Part shown: piece after piece, positions 61,713 through 64,000 of the stretch
How the letters are laid out: each line of letters begins with the position of its first letter
Position numbering within the stretch: position 1 is the stretch's first letter
DNA from: Hofstenia miamia
Lineage: Eukaryota > Xenacoelomorpha > Acoela
Direction: 5' to 3'
Length of the DNA: 64,000 bases
Assembly: GCA_004352715.1 (NCBI GenBank)
Contig: SCFE01000089.1
Span: 522,478-586,477, forward strand
Made by a program: the position numbers and the translations under genes
The notes under the pieces: model-generated
What the model was told of the DNA's origin: nothing
Seen by the model: only the letters and a program-made list of their open reading frames with translations
Database searches by the model: none

Positions 61713-63689
61713 TTAAATTTGCTCCGATTTCTTCAATTGATCGACCGAAGATTTAGCAAGCAGCCCGTTCATTGCTTAGCATTAAAACACTCTTGTTGTA
61801 AATGAACCCCGCGAAATACTTTCATTCAACACAATAACCCAAAAGTAGACATATTTATTATTTAAATATCAAAGCATTTCCTTATTCAAGCAGTGCTGGA
61901 AACAGAATATATTTGAGTGAGGCTCCTATATGGGATAATGATTTTTTCACATTTTTTATCCCACGGATTCCTTGTAAAAATTCTTAAACAAGAATACCAT
62001 AGCCATTTGTTTTTCTTTTACAGAAATTTGAATATTTATAGGGATTGTTAATGAAAGACGAATTTTTTCTACTAATGTGCAAACAATTCATTCAAAAAAT
62101 CAAATGTAACTTGGATAATTTAAGAGTCATGTGAACTCAAATGGAGGCCAGTTTCACATCCCTATGCAAATGCTGTTTCAAAGAACTATTACATTTTAAA
62201 AACTTTAAGCATTTTAAGTGTGACTACCCTCAGCTACCCCTTTCTGTTCTAAATTTCTACTCAAATTTTTTCAATCTTCAAAAACTTTGTGATTAATTTC
62301 AAGTTTGCTATCATTAGCATGGCTCAAATTGTAGATCGACAAAATTCTTATTCGATATTTTGAAATGCATTTTACGACTGCTTTACCTGTAAATATTTGA
62401 TTTAATACAAACTATTGGATTTTGAGCAGCGTCTGCAGAACGATTATTTTCTGTTTAAAGAAAAATTAATCAAATTCTAAAACAATCGATTAGAGGAGAA
62501 AAAAACTACACAAATTATCAGCAGTTTTTCTTGTAAATGTTTTATTAAATAAACTGCAGGATTAATCTTATTTTTACAACAATATTTTTCTGAAAAAAAT
62601 TCGCTTCAGGGATTTCCCATTATAACATATTTTCATGGTGTATTATTTATACTAATTTTATTACTTAAAAATATTTGCTTGCCTAGTTTTTGCATGCACG
62701 AGCCTCCGCTTATTTAAAAGTAGACTTATTTGTATGCGAGACGAGATGATGTTCGTTTGACGATGAAGCTATCATACAATTATTGCCTTGTATAATTATT
62801 GCGATTTTGGTAAAGTATTGTCTACCGCTATTCACTATTTCATTGCTATTATTTTACAATAAAAGAAATTGTAATATTATTGAATTCAATACTCAGTAAA
62901 ATAAACAGTAATTCATTAAGCATGGCCTTCAATAACTCCAATAAAAAAGCAGTAGTAGTGTTTTAAAATCCGATCTCAAAATTAAACAGTGTTACTCTTT
63001 TAACTTCAAATTGCTCTACGTATTTACTTAATAAAGAATGTATAAATTCAACATTCCAACATTTCTGAACAGACCACCCCAATATAACATCCTAGCTAAG
63101 ACAATGCCCAAGACTTTTGCGAGAAATAATGGAATAAATCTAATATGTACCAGTTCAAATTTAATTTCAGGGTTATTAAGAAAATATTGCAAGTGAATTA
63201 GTACACAGTTATATAACTGAACTTCACTGAGAAACATTGTTGAAAAACGTAGTGGTCACATCCAAACACTTAAATATTTGAGATTCTATGTAGTTATTAA
63301 GGTCATAGCTTAAATAACAATTAAAAATATAATAAGCAAAACGCTCATAATGCTACAAAAAATGTAATAACTACAAATGCAGGTACAAAACATTCAAATT
63401 TCATTCAAAACAACTAACATAATTTAACCAATAAATGAGAATTGACCAATTAAGAATCTTCTTGAAGACTGTAACCTAAATACAAATGGGTTATTACAAA
63501 ATTGTTAAGCATGTATGTATATATGGAAGTATTTAGAATTCCGAAAGTGATCTGTTATTGAAAAATCATAGTGCCTTTCTTCAAAATTTTCTCCAATTGC
63601 TCATTGTTTTAGTCTGCCGTTTGCGAGTGCAAAACAACAGTGAAACATATAACTGCTCTACTTCACGAGGCTAACCTTTGAATGCTTGC
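61713..63689. other. AT-rich intergenic sequence, nothing recognised
   Basis: No motif-bearing ORF or repeat pair was seen between the two TTAA-flanked elements. Confidence 0.5.
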
Positions 63690-63693
63690 TTAA

Positions 63694-63902
63694 GGCAGAG
63701 CGCACACATCAGGGAGATGCTGTGCGAACATTAATTTAATTGCTTTTGGGAGTGGGCCCCCAGATGTGTGCGCTGACTTAAGAAATTGTTTACAACATTG
63801 ATAATAAAAAATTTTTGTTTTCGATTATGGATGTTGCGCGAAATGCTAAAGGAAAATCAATAAATTTATTGCACGGCATCTCCCTCAAGTGTGCGCACAG
63901 GG
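63694..63902. mobile_element. TTAA-flanked inverted-repeat element with extra end
   Basis: The left end after TTAA (63690-63693) reads GGCAGAGCGCACACATCAGG then GAGATGCTGTGCG. Its complement appears at the right: CGGCATCTCCCTCAAGTGTG then CGCACAGG, before TTAA at 63903-63906. A third copy of the end, complement of GTCAGCGCACACATCTGGGG, lies between them and stops at another TTAA (63778-63781). The unit could therefore be read as 84 bp or 209 bp. GC-rich ends contrast with an AT-rich interior. No ORF. Confidence 0.65.
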
Positions 63903-64000
63903 TTAAAAAACTTACTTCAATTCTGCAAGTTATTCAAACATCAATCATATTTGAAAGAACTGCATACCCAACTACAGACTAGTAAAGTAGGTAAAGGAAA

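Overview
This is an AT-rich, intron- and repeat-rich stretch of animal nuclear DNA, most likely from an arthropod or another invertebrate. The only host gene I can identify is the 3' end of an ABCD3 (PMP70)-type peroxisomal half-ABC transporter on the + strand. Nothing suggests prokaryotic organisation: exons have GT-AG borders, introns reach 13 kb, there is no operon structure, and (TA)n microsatellites and assembly gaps recur. The mobile elements are typical of invertebrate genomes: Tc1/mariner, hAT, pogo, Penelope, CR1-like and other LINEs, Ty1/copia, and MITEs. The arthropod (possibly chelicerate) guess rests on the transposase repertoire and is an inference.

Positions 1-36485 hold ABCD3. 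Five phase-0 coding exons (15716-15781, 28948-29061, 29139-29234, 34436-34597, 36408-36485) encode the last 171 residues: Q-loop, LSGGQ signature, Walker B, D-loop, H-loop and C-terminus. The Walker A exon is not in the window, so 1-15715 is probably one long intron. Introns hold most of the mobile DNA here: a LINE ORF1 remnant (128-1011), several MITE-like elements (1101-1330, 7005-8508, 13227-13631), a LINE reverse transcriptase fragment (10129-10465), two copies of one mariner-superfamily element (from about 19731 and 24946), a tandem duplication joined by a single N (27300-28669), and a 3-kb Tc1 element with terminal IR/DR repeats that holds a foreign hAT-like ORF (29544-32536).

Positions 36486-64000 lie downstream of ABCD3. 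No host gene could be recognised there. The region holds decayed elements in series: hAT (38306-39060), Penelope with GIY-YIG (about 39755-40830), a LINE reverse transcriptase (42620-43090), pogo (43340-43850), a LINE whose SGNH domain is joined directly to the reverse transcriptase C-terminus (44681-45877), a mariner remnant (47290-47520), a foldback element (48731-49271), a 1.8-kb inverted duplication with an hAT-type MITE in one arm (50171-51962), a Ty1/copia reverse transcriptase (56825-57655), and two TTAA-flanked inverted-repeat elements (60917-61712, 63694-63902).

I found no convincing undescribed biological system. The points most worth following are the nested Tc1/hAT structure, the inverted duplication with an empty-site comparison for the MITE, the SGNH-reverse transcriptase ORF, the TTAA-flanked families, two unidentified minus-strand ORFs in the ABCD3 introns, and two places that look like assembly joins.
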